Source: Mesostigma viride (Eukaryota > Streptophyta > Mesostigmatophyceae > Mesostigmatales > Mesostigmataceae). Taken from it: a stretch of 64,000 bases of DNA. Under the pieces are notes generated by a model. It was not told the origin of the DNA. It worked only from the letters and a program-made list of their open reading frames with translations, and ran no database searches. The translations under genes and the position numbers were made by a program. The first letter of the stretch is position 1. Each line of letters opens with the position of its first letter. Positions 34,830 to 45,841 of the stretch are shown here, in pieces. Location: contig RPFO01000406.1 in assembly GCA_009746045.1 (NCBI GenBank), forward strand, positions 1,862,287-1,926,286, given 5' to 3'.

Positions 34830-35085
34830 TTACTTACAGCAGAGTGAAATCACTCAAACCAAAGCAAACGCCCAGCTATAAACCTATATACAGAGCCAAT
34901 GTCAAAGCTCTATACTACGATAAGACCAATGGAAACGCCTAACGGGAGGAACCTAATAGCCCTGCTGCACCGCAAAATCAGCCCGCGTACGGCGGAGCAT
35001 GATGTCAGCCATGGCCCGAGTCAGCGCCACCGACAAGCGCTGACGCCAATATGACGTCCAGGTCCGCGCCGACCATGGGGCCCGC
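34830..35085 (-). mobile_element. 5'-truncated LINE 3' end (second copy)
   Basis: Reverse-strand copy of the 13730-13985 segment: end of an ORF (...RQRLSVALTRAMADIML...) with stop, then the UTR with GGCGTTTCCATTGGTCTTATC and AAGTAATTATATT tail at 34830. Truncated just upstream, near 35083. Confidence 0.65.
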
Positions 35086-35099
35086 TGGGATGCCATATA

Positions 35100-36600
35100 T
35101 AAACATCTTCATGGCATCCACCGTCACCCTCTTGGCGCCATGCAGCTGGCAGGTACTTCAGCGTTACAAGCGCATGCACAACAGAGGCTTCCGAATCAAA
35201 CACAGGTCTTCTGTCTCTTCTCAGCCTCGGCGTTGGCAGCTACTGCCCTCCTCGCCTCGTCCTCCCTCAAGGCGGCGATCCGGGCGGGTTCATTTAGGAT
35301 CTTTGCCGCGGACTTTGACTCACCAATGGCATTGAGCCGATTGGAAGTGTTCGCCTTCTTCTTCTTCTTCCGACTTAATTGCAGCCGCCAGTGGGTCGCA
35401 GCGCACTTGCTGATGAGGGAATAGCAGCAGGTGCCCCACGGCAGCCGCGTCACCGTTGAGCAAGAGCCTCACGGTATCACGACTCATTCTCTTCCAATAC
35501 ATCTCTGAGCCCACCGCCTCCTCCTCGCAGCTTGGGTAATCGACGTAAGGGTTCTTCTTCCCCCACTTCGTCAAATCATCCTCGTAGATGAACAGCTTCC
35601 TCCGCGCCGCTGCCTCAAAGCCCTGCTTCTTGTCCGCGAGCAACTTAGTGACTCAGCCTTTTGCTGCGGGTCCGTCTCAATGGCCACCTCGGCGAACGCC
35701 TTGGAAATGCCGAACCTGGCTGCGTGGTCGACATACCAGTTTGGGTTGTACGGATGGACTGATGCCGCAGTCTTTGAAGCCAGACTTGATGTTCTCCGGC
35801 GTGTGGCTCTAAGTGCATAGCATGGCTTCATCACGCAAGGACAACTTGCTCCATCTTTGAGATGCTCTCCGTCGGATGGTTCTCTTGCCATTGCTTCATC
35901 AAATCACGGTAGGCTATCTTAAATGGCCGGAAGACAGCGACATCCAAGGGCTGCAGCTCAGACGACGTGTGAGACGGCATGCACACGCACAAGATGTGCG
36001 CATCCAGCAGAGCTTGAAGCGCGCCAGGGGTCATGGTGTGCGCACCATAGCCGTCCATGGCCAGCAGCACCCATTCATCATGCAGGGCCGTGCCTGTTCA
36101 CCTTTTGATCACACAAAAAGGGAGTGATCTTGTCCTCCCACGACTCGTCAGTCACGCACCCGCTGTCAGTGTAAGCCAGACGTGCACCGGCCGGCATCAT
36201 GCCTGGCCTGCCCATGGCCCCCGCAAAGCTTCCATCGGCATTTACGTGGGCAGCATCACGCCGCCTGCCCGCCATAACGAAGAATGGATCCATAAAGTCT
36301 CCGCCCGCACTTACGCACGACACCAAGGAGATGTGTGTCGCGGATCTCTCTTGGGTGACGGCGTGGACGTCCTTGGTGCCCTTGCGAGCGACTACTTTGC
36401 CGCATTTTCCGGTGCTCGGTCCACCGCCGTCTCGTCAGATCGTAAACCTGGGACGCCTCCACCGGCCTCCCATTCCATGCCTCTACCTTCTTTAATGCAG
36501 TATTGAGCACCTCTTGCATGTACTCGTTTCTGCTTGCAGGGTTCATATGGCCCCTGCCCGGGTCCTCGAAAATGCTTGGGCTGTCCTTGTAACAAGCTCA
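35100..36600 (-). pseudogene. Pogo-like (DDE_1 type) transposase, decayed
   Basis: Reading on the minus strand, blocks in order are VYDL.ETAVDR (about 36440), VSCVSAGGDFMDPFFVMAGR (36326 on), ARLAYTDSGCVTDESWEDK, then LLAMDGYGAHTMTPGALQAL (36068 on) and SHTSSELQPLDVAVFRPFK, QENHPTESISKMEQ. The Asp in LLAMDGYGAH and the Asp in LQPLDVAVF fit the second and third catalytic acids of the DDE_1 family (pogo, jerky, CENP-B relatives), and DETAVD fits the first. Frames change several times between blocks, so the gene is dead. A Lys/Glu-rich C-terminal part runs to about 35200. Confidence 0.75.
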
Positions 36601-36939
36601 GTGTTCCTGTTCTTGAAACCCTATCAGAGTTTAATTAATGAATTAATTATAATTAATTAATTAAACGCGGTAATTAACCCCTGTACACAGTGGCCCCTAA
36701 ACTGCACTAACCCACCCAACCAAGTATAGCCAAGACACATGAGCCCAACCACCCAAGCCAATGCCCTTTTCCCTTCTCCCCCGATCAATAGGGAGAATGA
36801 AGATTGTACATTGTAGGCGCTTGGCCCCTTCCGGGTCTACTTGTAAAATAGTTTTTAATTTAATGATTCCCTTAAATATTATTATTAATTAATTTATAAT
36901 AGTAACTCGGTTGGGAGTATACGTAACACATGCACCTAA
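36601..36939. other. Spacer with AATT tail and an inverted LINE 3' UTR end
   Basis: GAGTTTAATTAATGAATTAATT (36629-36666) looks like a retroposon tail cut to almost nothing. At 36895-36939 lies the reverse complement of the ORF1-only family's 3' end (ACTCGGTTGGGAGTATACGT); it resumes at 38948 on the other side of the inserted element. Confidence 0.6.
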
Positions 36940-38937
36940 TCCATCCATCGAGCTCACGATCGAGCCACGAGCCACGAGGTAGCCATGGCTGACGGCGGAG
37001 CTCATAACTTTCACGTTTGAGCACCGAATTTAGCCGTGAATATCACAATCGATGCGTCTTTCTACGACGCACATGCTGATATAATTTTCCGAAGCTATTA
37101 AGCAATATACGATGAGCAAACGCCTCTCGACGCAACGCAGCCTGGCGGCTGCGCTCGGCAATGAAAATACGCCTGCAGCCTCGGCTGCAGCTTCACCCAC
37201 CGGCCCAGACGGCAACGGTGACTCTAGTCGTGCACTGGTGCTCGCCCAGCCTCCCGGGCTTGCCTCGCCATCTGCATCGCCTGAACCTAAGCGCAGTCGC
37301 TCTGCTGAGCCGCCCTGGGAAGAGATCTCCTTTGACATCAACAGCTCCAGCTACTGGCAACGCAGCCCAGGATTCTTCATGGACGATGTGTTTTACGGGT
37401 CACACGCCTCGCTTCTAGCGCCCTGTGCGTGCACCTCACGTCCCACAACCGCGGCCGCTGGCCTGGTGATGGCAAGCTTGTCGACCCCGCCGAGGCTCTC
37501 CCAATCATTCACCGCATGAGTCGCCCCAAGCTCTAACGCTTCGCCCTCTGCTCCCTTGTTGGACGCTCCGAAACCGCGATCTGGACTCCCCCACCGCCCC
37601 CCCCCACCTTCCCCACCGAAGCCACCATCCGCACCCTCCTTAAGGAAGCTTTCGAGCAGCACGTGACCCCCCTTGCCGCAGATGTGGAGGCACGCTAGCT
37701 GCTGAGCTCCCCACCATCCCCACCGCCACCGCCACCCTCCTCGCCTCCCCCCCCCCCCCCCCCTCCGCCTCCACCGACTCCATCACCGCCCAGCTCCGCG
37801 ACATCGACCAGCGCCTCAAGGATAATGCAATTGCTATTGAGGTCCTGCAGAACACCGCAGGCCTCACCTCCCATGCAGGCGGTGAAGGACATTGCCGCCA
37901 AGCCAGCGCCTGCTGGCCTGGCCGGCGATGTTCCTCCCATCACGACCTGGGCGGATATGCTTAAGCAACATACAACCTCCACCATCTCCGCCGCCGCTGC
38001 CCAGCTCCAGCGGCAGACGCTTGACCTCCGCGAGGAGGCCGAGCTCGCCAAGCGCAGCCTCAATGCCATACTCAAGAACTTCGACATGGAAGAAGGTGAG
38101 AATTCCGAGAAGCTTGCACGTGCGTTTGAGAGCAAAATCCTTGCACGCATGGGCCTTCTTGGTGAGATTAAGCTGACCGCCCACCGCCTCGATCCCCGCG
38201 CGCGGGGTAAGGCAGGGGCCGGCGCCTCCGCTTCTTCTCATCTTTGAGAGCCCAGCGGACAAGATTTCGTTTCTCAGACGCCGCAAGCGGCTCGAGAAGA
38301 CTCACTTCACCGTGGATGACGACTTGACCCTGGCACAGCAACAACGGTGACGGGAGCTATGGCCGACCTACCTCCAGCTCCGGCAGACCAAGGCGGTCCA
38401 GCCGGTGTACTGGAAGGGGGCGGCCATCTACGTCGGCCACAAGCCCTGGCACGCGACCCCCTCGACCACCGCGGTCCCAGCGACTCCCGCAGCCCCATGG
38501 CCTAGGGGAATACAGCAGCAGTAGTGTAGCCATAGTTAGACAGTGGCCTTGTACATGCCCGCCTATACTACAGGCACTATACCAGCTGAGGCCTAGCATT
38601 TTTAGTCATGTACATGTGTGCCTATGATGAGCCACCCTCCAGATGATGCCTAGCTTTATTTTATTATGCCGTGCCCATGCAGAGAGCTGAGCACTCTCTG
38701 CTGAGATGTCATGCCCTAGCTCTTGTATAGCCATAATAATCTTCCCCCACATGACATGCTCCCCCTTAGCTGGGCATAGCGTGATAGATCATGAGGGTGC
38801 AGGTGCCCTGGTGCACCTAGAGCAAGGGTAGCTTACATTCCCACCCTTGCATGAAGTAGCCTAGAATGTATCATAGGCCATATGCCCCTTCTCAAGGGCT
38901 ATGTGCTACATATACTCCCAACGGAGTTATGTTCCTA
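36940..38937 (+). mobile_element. Full-length ORF1-only LINE derivative (HAL1-like)
   Basis: A 1998-bp insertion with a perfect 10-bp target duplication, ATGCACCTAA, at 36930-36939 and 38938-38947. It has a 5' UTR (36940-37111) shared with the LINE at 49208-49375, an ORF1 region (37112 to about 38524), and a 3' UTR ending in ACTCCCAACGGAGTTATGTT. No ORF2 is present between ORF1 and the 3' UTR. ORF1 begins MSKRLSTQRSLAAALGNENT, later reads AELAKRSLNAILKNFDMEEGENSEKLARAF and ends near WKGAAIYVGHKPW; at least three frameshifts or stops interrupt it. The target is an older, inverted copy of the same family (36895-36939 plus 38948-39160). Confidence 0.8.
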
Positions 38938-38947
38938 ATGCACCTAA

Positions 38948-39160
38948 GAAGGGGCATATGGTTTTAATGTAATACAGTCTGGGCTACAACCTGCGGGTGG
39001 GGGGGTGTACACAACCACCTACTCTGGGTGCACGAGGTGTCCCTGCACCACCATGAGGTATCATACCCTAAGGCCTGGCATGGCCGGTGGAAGATGATTA
39101 TGGCTAGCTAGGGTGGGGTTGCTGAGGGTGCTGGGGCGGCAGGGGTCGCCTGCCAGGGCT
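38948..39160 (-). mobile_element. Remnant of an older inverted ORF1-only LINE
   Basis: Continues the 3' UTR begun at 36895-36939 (GAAGGGGCATATGG) and reaches the end of ORF1 (GGGGTCGCCTGCCAGGGCT, as at 50549-50567). The middle of the UTR is shortened relative to the 50081-51340 copy. Confidence 0.65.
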
Positions 39161-39304
39161 AATTTTGAAATACAATATTAATATTTCCCCAGTCCATTTG
39201 TCTGGCATGTTGTGGTTGGTTGTCTCATTGATGTCTTTATCTTGCATTGTTTTGCTTCCCTTAATATTTTCCTTGTGGACCTTGATATTGCATGTTGCGG
39301 ACTG

Positions 39305-39740
39305 CATTGCAGGGGAGCGCGGGCCTAGTCGCGACAACGACCGAACCCATTACAAGGAGGGCACGGAGGCAGGCGAGCGGATGCGGCAGGCTGTGGCAGC
39401 AGTGCAAGCTGGGATGATGGGGCTCAATGCAGCTGCAACCGCGCACCAGGTCAGCAGGGCTGCGCTAGGCCGACGGATCACTGGTGGTGTCGAAGTTGGC
39501 GCTGTGCAGGGGGGTGAGCCTGTGACTTGCCGGCGGATGTCGAGGCTAAGTTTGCCAAATTTGCTTCTGACATGCATGGCAGACATGGGTTACGGTTTCA
39601 CTTGGGAGGAGCTCCGGATCGAGGAAGGCGAAGCAATTGGCGGGAGCCATGGGCATTGAAGAGTTCACAGCTTCCAACTGGTGGCTGAAAATGAAGTGAC
39701 ACAACTATGCCATGACGCATGGCGATCCAACGCCGAGGAA
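39305..39740 (+). pseudogene. N-terminal HTH region of a pogo/jerky-type transposase
   Basis: The frame ending at 39659 reads AVAAVQAGMMGLNAAATAHQVSRAALGRRITGG, a psq/CENP-B-like helix-turn-helix arrangement, then a second helical block ending MADMGYGFTWEELRIEEG. Such a pair of DNA-binding helices precedes the DDE domain in this superfamily. The catalytic part is absent downstream and the matching DDE domain at 35100-36600 lies on the other strand, so this is a separate fragment. An intron-like TTGCATTGCAG acceptor precedes the block near 39310. Confidence 0.55.
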
Positions 39741-39793
39741 GGACTTGGGTAGTTGTCTGAGAGGAAAGACGCGAAGGTGCCCAGCGGGAGGGG

Positions 39794-40133
39794 TTAATGC
39801 TCCGTGACTCCCAAACGGGAGCACGAGTTTAATTCATTAATTAACAGGGCAACTTTGGCAGCTGAACAACCCGTGAATGAAGGACAGCCACAGCCATGGG
39901 CACATGGTTTATATTGTCAAAGAGACAACGTGTGCATGATCGATCAGAACAGGTATTTCATTTATACAATAATTACTTCATCAGAGCACAGCCAAGGCCG
40001 AGCGAGTGTTTGCTTCATGGTCAGTGGCTGGTTGCTTGGTCAGTATTCAATAATATATTATTCAATTAATTAATTAATTAATTAATTAATTAGACTCGTG
40101 CTCCCGTTGGGGAGCCGTCACGGAGCATTAACC
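39794..40133. repeat. Head-to-head pair of retroposon stem-loop ends
   Basis: TGCTCCGTGACTCCCAAACG plus AATT tail at 39797-39846 and its reverse complement at 40064-40133 (tail, then CTCGTGCTCCCGTTGGGGAG) face each other across about 220 bp with no gene. Outer edges are GGGGTTAA and TTAACCCC. Either two independent tail-to-tail insertions, or a small element with TIRs and a TTAA site. Confidence 0.6.
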
Positions 40134-40139
40134 CCGATG

Positions 40140-40425
40140 GATGGATGGATGGGTGCAAACAGTCCTACCGGTCTAATCTATCTACATCAGCTACCTACAA
40201 CATCTATCTAACAGCATATTTACAAAGTTAGTACAACATCTATCTAAACAGCATCAATAAATAATATCATTATTTATCAAATATTATATATTATTAATAA
40301 ATAATATATTATTCAATAAATAATAGCATTGTTTACCAAATATTATATATTACTATTATTATTTATTATTAACTGGGTTAAATAAATAATAATGAATTAA
40401 TAACTAATTAAATTAAAATTTACCT
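40140..40425. other. AT-rich spacer
   Basis: TAATAAATAATAT-type sequence with no gene; repeated ACAACATCTATCTA near 40198 and 40232. Confidence 0.6.
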
Positions 40426-41519
40426 GCAGGTGGTGCTGCACTGGCGACTGCGTGGGCTGCTCGCACACGTCTCATGGCCTTCCGCTTCTTGTGCTTCTGC
40501 GGCCGCCCCGGGCCGCGCTAGCTTCCTTGGCGACGCACAGGTGGGAGGGTTGCTGTCCGCGGCCTTCCTCTTCCCCAGAGATAACTGTTGCCATCTTTCC
40601 TTCCAAGCCCGCAGCTTCGCAGCCTTCTCTTCAGGGCTTTCCTCGTCCTTCCCCCCCCCCCCCCAAGACCTTGTCCTCATCCTCGTCCTCCCCGTCCTCC
40701 CCGTCCTCCCCGTCCTCCCCGTCCTCCCCGTCCTCCCCGTCCTCCCCGTCCTCCCCGTCCTCCCCGTCCTCCCCCTCGTCACGCTCCATGACCACGACCT
40801 CATCCTCATCCTCGTCCTCCCCGTCCTCCCCCTTGTCACTCTCCACCACCACGACCTCGTGCTCATCCTCGCCCTCCCCGTCCTCGCCCTCTTCCTCAGC
40901 AGACCCCTCGCCCCCCTCCTCCTCCTTCCCATCCTCCTCCCCCTCGTCCCTCTGTTCCTCGCCGGCCTCCTCGCCAGGCTCGTCGTCACCCCCGTCGTCA
41001 TCCGCATGCACATGGAGACGTGCAGCGCTCTCCATGATCCGCTGCACGTATAGCTTGGCCTCCGTCCCAAACAGCAGCCGGCCGGCCCACGATGCGTTGC
41101 CACTCATTCCATGGTTGTTTACAACATTGAGCTCATCGGCACCGAGGAGGGCAATGATGATGAGCGGAACATCGAGGGTTTTGAATTCCTCAGCACGGCC
41201 CGTCGCCCGGGCGCCAGCCAGCTGTCGCAGCTGCTTCCAAGCATCGATGGTAGCGTGCTCTTTCTTAAACATGCAGTTTTTGATAGTCGTTCCAGCTGCA
41301 TTCCCGCAATTTCTCCTCTGGAACAGCCTCGAGAATTAGGAACCAGTGATACAACTCTACAGTTGCCTTGGGAGCGTTGCCCTCGGCGTCTTTCATTGTG
41401 ACGATGACGAGGGCTTTAAAGTGCCTATAGTCAACTAAGCCAGCATCCAGCATCCTCTGGGGGAATGCTGGATGCCCGGACGTACGTGTCTTCTGCCATC
41501 CCCTCACGAAGTCTGTCAC
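40420..41519 (-). pseudogene. Unidentified acidic-tail protein, interrupted
   Basis: Minus-strand frames in order: DFVRGWQKTRTSGHPAFPQR ... ALVIVTMKDAEGNAPKATVE (41519-41265); KKEHATIDAWKQLRQLAG ... LNVVNNHGMSGNASWAGRLL followed by a long Glu/Asp tract with about nine EDG repeats (41272-40631); then KAAKLRAWKERWQQLSLGKRKAADS (to 40420). The blocks read as one protein broken by a shift at about 41270 and another in the C12 run near 40650. The EDG tract is encoded by (TCCCCG/TCC)n at 40680-40780. I do not recognise the family; its setting suggests a transposon protein. Confidence 0.4.
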
Positions 41520-41639
41520 TCAGCTGTTCTGCGTCTTCAGTTCAGGGTTCTCAGCCGTCAATGGAAGCAGCTAGCAAACTGGAAGCCCACCATATGTGTT
41601 AGGCGCTGCATGCTGCATGAGCAGAATAATTTAATAAAC

Positions 41640-41754
41640 CGCTAGCCATGTAACCAATTAGGCCTTTCCCCGCTTTCCCCTGCTTTTTCCCGCTAAAAAA
41701 CAGGGGTGGCCCTTAACCCGACTTTGCCTCCCCGGCCCCCAAAACGTGCCAAAA
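41640..41754. other. Edge of LINE ORF2 remnant, no gene
   Basis: GC-rich, no recognisable coding sequence; the LINE reverse transcriptase is lost from about here onward. Confidence 0.4.
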
Positions 41755-42605
41755 CGGTCCCAACAAGAATTTTACCATGCGAAGTCGATGTCGCTGATTC
41801 CAAATCCGTGCTCGGAATGACAATCTGCCCAGTCCTGCGAATGCCAGGAGTTTTGCAAATATAAGGTGGCCCTTATAGGGTGGATTACTGTTACCTTACT
41901 GGAGGCCCCAATCACCATCGCCTCAGTTTTGACACTAATCTCCAACCCCACCGCCCTTGCCTCCAGGCCCAGACAGTCCAGCCAGGTCTGAATGTGCTCG
42001 GGGCGCGCGATGAGGGTGGTGTCATCCGCATAAACTGATCAGGTCGGCCAGGCGGTAGCCAGGTTTAACCCCGCCGTGCTCTTTCTCGTTAAGGATGTCC
42101 AAGCCTGGCTCGAACGCAGTAAAGCGCGCACGTGCCCGGCGCATGACGTGATCCATGACAATAATGAACAGGTATGGGGACAGGACACAACCTTGCCACA
42201 CCCTGTGCATGGTGAAGGGGGAATGGTGGGGTGGTGCCTTCCGCAGTCCATACTACTGCTTGTGAGCCCTCATATTACAGTCGACGAATGGCAGCAATAA
42301 ACGCTGGTGGTACCGGATCCAGAGCTAGGATGGCCAAAAGAGCCTCCCAGAGGACGGTGTCAAAGGCCTTGATATAGTCAACAAAAATGAAGACCAGCGG
42401 CAAACTGTCAGGGCAAAGGCCCGACGCACCTCCTCCATCAACCGGCACGCGACAAACACAGCCATGACAGTGTTACGACCACGACGGAAACCCATCTGAG
42501 ACTCACCCATGCAGGTGTGGGTCCAGCGCGGCGCGGAGCCTGTGCAGCATCATCATGCGCATGAAGACCTTCAGCGCGGCGCTCTGGAGGCAGACACCCC
42601 GGTAG
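41755..42605 (-). pseudogene. LINE reverse transcriptase, palm region
   Basis: Continues the ORF2 of 44562-45841. Blocks in order: GNYRGVCLQSAALKVFMRMM, ESQMGFRRGRNTVMAVFVAC, FVDYIKAFDTVLW, QGCVLSPYLFIIVMDHVM, then YADDTTLIARPEH (YADD at 42021-42032) and AVGLEISVKTEAMVIGAS. The two catalytic Asp of YADD and the Asp of FVDYIKAFD are present. Several frame changes separate the blocks, for example an extra four bases just before the YADD. It stops without the thumb domain. Confidence 0.85.
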
Positions 42606-42809
42606 TTACCGGGGAAGCCCAAGGTGTACTGGAGGGGCGGGGACCTGATGATCAACCACAAGATGTGGACGCCCCCAGCGGGCTTGCCGCTCTGGCAGCC
42701 ATGCTTAGAATGTTTGCCTAGCTGTGCCACCATACCTAGTCACGTGCACCGCTAACGCACGGTACACAACCAGCCATGCATAGCCTTATCTTAGTCCTAG
42801 TACAGCCAT

Positions 42810-44231
42810 TTCCTAGTACAGCCAATTCCAGATCCGCCTCGGCGACATCACCAGAACGCTCCGCACCCCAGCCCCCGCACAGCCGGCAGCCCCATCGGCT
42901 TCCTCCCTCGGCAAGGATGACATCCGCGCCGTGCTGGAGGAGCACGTGACCTGGCCGCTGGCCGAGCAGCTGACATCGCTGAACACCACGCTCAACAAGG
43001 TCGAGGCCCGGGTCTCCAACGTGGAAACCAAGGTCGTCCACAAGCTACAACCCCAGTTCACGGCGCTACACACCACGGCGCAGGCTTCGGAAACGCATGC
43101 TGCACTTGTCTCTCGCCTTAACCAGGTGGAGGGCAAGTGTGGCGTGCTCCTGAAGAAGCTTGAGGCCATCACCGCCCACACCGAGGCCCTGGCCATGCAC
43201 ACAGGTCCCCAAGATAGCGGAGCAGACGGCCACCATTGCATCCCAGCCACCCCGGCAGGATGCTGGCGACCTCCCGCCGCTCTCCTACGCGGACCTGCTG
43301 CGGTCAGCGACCGCCTCCACCACCGACGCCATCGCCACAAAGCTCCAGGAGCTGGAGGACCACCGCCAGGCCCAGCAACGGGAGGTCACCGACCGCGCTC
43401 GCCGTGAGTGCCGAGTGGTGCTACGTCGCTTCCCCCAGAAGCCAGGTGAGACGTCAACCTCTCTTGCTGACGAGCTCAAGAACCAGCTTCTTACCCTCAT
43501 GGGCCTGGTAGGTGAGGTAGAACTGCGTGGGTGCCACCGCCTTCCCCACTCACGGGACAAGGCGGCCCCCCACCAGTCCTACTCACCTTCCCCTCCCCTG
43601 AGGATAAGCAGCGGTTCCTCTCTCGTCGCAAGCGGTTGCACGACCTCACCTGGACGCTGGATGACGACCTCACCCCCGCTCAGCAACAGCAGCGACGCGA
43701 CCTGTGGCCGGAATACCTCCGCCATAAGCAGGACCCCCAGAAGCCCAAGGTGTACTGGAGGGGCGGGGACCTGATGATCAACCACAAGATGTGGACGCCC
43801 CCAGCGGGCTAGAATAGCAATAGCCCTAGCTTGTAACCATTGGCGTCACTGCCGCTAAGGCAGCCATGCCTAGAATGTTGCCTAGCTGTGCCAACACTGA
43901 CCTAGTCACGCGCCGCCAACGCACGGTACACAACCAGCCATAGCCTTAGCCTAGTCCTAGTGCAGCCATGCTACGCCCTGGCTATGTTCAGATTACATAC
44001 TTGCCCACGCTCCTTGCTATGATATGCTCACATGGGTCTTATTGCACCCACAGTTTGCCGGATCGTTAGCCTGTCCTTTTAGCTAGCCGCGCCCGATTGC
44101 AGCTGTGGCATGCCTTTGGCATGAAGGAGACTGGGGGTCTCTGCCCTTTCTCCTGTAGTGCACACACAGGGATTAAAAGCACTTCGGTGCTCCGTGACTT
44201 TCCAACGGGAGCACGAGTTTAATTAATTAAT
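42810..44231 (+). mobile_element. Retroposon B: ORF1-only LINE nested in A
   Basis: Flanked by a perfect 12-bp duplication, TAGTACAGCCAT (42798-42809 and 44232-44243). It carries ORF1 (about 42825-43812) and then the 3' UTR, with no ORF2, and ends with three hairpins and a TTAATTAATTAAT tail. Confidence 0.88.
42825..43812 (+). pseudogene. LINE ORF1 protein, family 2
   Basis: Reads VTWPLAEQLTSLNTTLNKVE and LVSRLNQVEGKCGVLLKKLE, heptad patterns of a coiled coil, then RRECRVVLRRFPQKPGETST, VLLTFPSPEDKQRFLSRRKR and LDDDLTPAQQQQRRDLWPEY, ending NHKMWTPPAG. Coiled coil followed by an RRM-like and C-terminal nucleic-acid-binding region is the L1 ORF1p plan. Two frameshifts (near 43200 and 43560) break it. 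Confidence 0.8.
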
Positions 44232-44561
44232 TAGTACAGCCATGCAACGTCCCGGCTATGATCAGTTTACTAGCCATAACCTTAGTCCTCAGCCATGCTA
44301 CGTCCTGGCTATGATCAGATTACTCGCCCACGCTCCTTGTTATGCCATGCTCACATGGGTCTTATTGCACCCACAGATTGCCGGATCGTTAGCGTGTCCG
44401 TTTAGCTAGCGCGTCCGAATGCAGCTGTGGCATGCCTTAGGCATGAAGGAGACTGGGGGTCTCTGCCCTTTCTCCTGTTGTGCACACTCAGGGATTAAAA
44501 GCACTTCGGTGCTCCTTGACTCCCCAACGGGAGCACGAGTTTAATTAATTAATTACCGGGG

Positions 44562-45841
44562 TCAGCAGCAGAGCCCTTCTTGTACAGCATGACGCGGATG
44601 GCCGTCTGCCACTCAGCAGGCGGAGGCTCGTCAGAAAGCAGGACATGGTTGCAGAACGCCAGCAGAAGACCCCTAACCGCCGGGTCAGGGGTCTTCAGCA
44701 GCTCAGCAGAAAGGTGGTCGGCACCGACCGCCGCATCGTACCGCAGGCGAGCAAGGGCGCCGTCCAATTCCTTAAAAGTGAAGGGGTGGACGACGTCGTT
44801 GGTGGCAAGGCAGCCCTCCTGCAAGGCGGGGACTTGGTAGTCCGCGGCCGAGGAGGGGGGCGCTGGCGGCGGCGGGGGTCCGGCAACCCCGAGGCGGGCG
44901 GCCGTCTCAGGGTGAAGCGGCGGGGGGGGGGCGCGAGCCCCACCTGTCAAGGAAACATTGTGGGCCAACCAGCGGTCTGGTAAGCCTTGACAAGGCTTAC
45001 CGGCGCCGTGCCGTCCCCTGTGTGCTCCACCGGGGTGCGCTGCCGCCGGCCGCCGAGCCGGTCGAGGTGGTACCACATGTCCTTGCCCTGGTTGCGAGCT
45101 TGGCAGGCCTTGGCATCTGCGATGCACTGGGCCGCCTCCGCGTCCTGAGCGTGCTCGTAGGCCTCCACGAGGGCTGCCTTGAGCACCGGTTTCTGCAGCG
45201 GGTCCTGGTTACGCTTGTTGAGGCGGTGCCGGGCGGCCAAAACCTTGGGGTCCTGGCGGTAGAGCGGGCCGGGGCGGCGGCGGGGCATGACCGGGCAGGT
45301 GCCGGGCCGCCAGCAACGGGGCACGGGCCGCAAAGGCTGCCCGCAAAAATGGCGGCGTTGGGGGCACCCTTGTCCAGCTTGTTGACGTCCGCCTGGGCGT
45401 CCAGCGCCGACAGGTACTCCACTGAGTCGGCACCGGTTCCGCGCGTGCTCGGCGTCCGTCCAGTCCTCAGGATCTCCCCGGACCGGGCGTAGAGCAGACC
45501 AGTCAGGGCGGACCACTGGGGCGCGCCGCTCGGGGACGTGGAACCGGAGCCGAATGGTCGCGCGCACTCAACCGGTGGTCAAAGCACACCGTGGGCGTGT
45601 CAAACACTCGGGTGTCCAGAACCGAGGTGCACTGACCTGGGCTGCCGTACCACCACGTAGTCCAGACAGGCCTGACGGCCGTTAGGGCCACGAAAAGTGA
45701 CCAAGTCCTGTGAGGGACGTTGGAAGTGGCAGTTAAGACAGCAACCATCCCGCTATCCCGCAAAAAGGCAGAAAACAGGGGAGTGTTGTCGTTAGCAGCC
45801 ATGTCAGCAGGCGCAAAGCGACTTGTCGCGTGCCGGTCCAT
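44562..45841 (-). pseudogene. LINE ORF2: end of endonuclease and start of reverse transcriptase
   Basis: 45841-45550 reads NDNTPLFSAFLRDSGMV, WWYGSPGQCTSVLDTRVFDT and FDHRLS, the C-terminal endonuclease blocks including the DH pair. The linker (45550-44950) follows, then HPFTFKELDGALARLRYDAA, VGADHLSAELLK and WQTAIRVMLYKKGSAADPGN, the first reverse transcriptase blocks. The next residues (YRGV) are on the other side of retroposon A at 42605. Two or more frame changes are present. Confidence 0.82.

Larger units (their letters stand above)
42615..44552 (+). mobile_element. Retroposon A inserted in LINE ORF2 (itself split by retroposon B)
   Basis: Flanked by a perfect 9-bp duplication, TTACCGGGG (42606-42614 and 44553-44561). 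It begins inside the last codons of an ORF1 (KPKVYWRGGDLMINHKMW), continues in the 3' UTR to 42809, is interrupted by B (42810-44231), and resumes at 44244 with the UTR, ending in hairpins and a TTTAATTAATTAA tail. 5' truncation, tail and duplication are typical of target-primed reverse transcription. Confidence 0.88.

Noticed and set aside
1620-44560. Hairpin-AATT units as piggyBac-type MITEs
   Set aside because: TTAA near the units is part of the tail; resolved cases show 9-12 bp duplications and 5' truncation, which fit LINE-type insertion instead.
44580-45492. Plus-strand ORFs of 112-156 codons
   Set aside because: They are the antisense of LINE ORF2, whose minus-strand translation has clear endonuclease and reverse transcriptase blocks.
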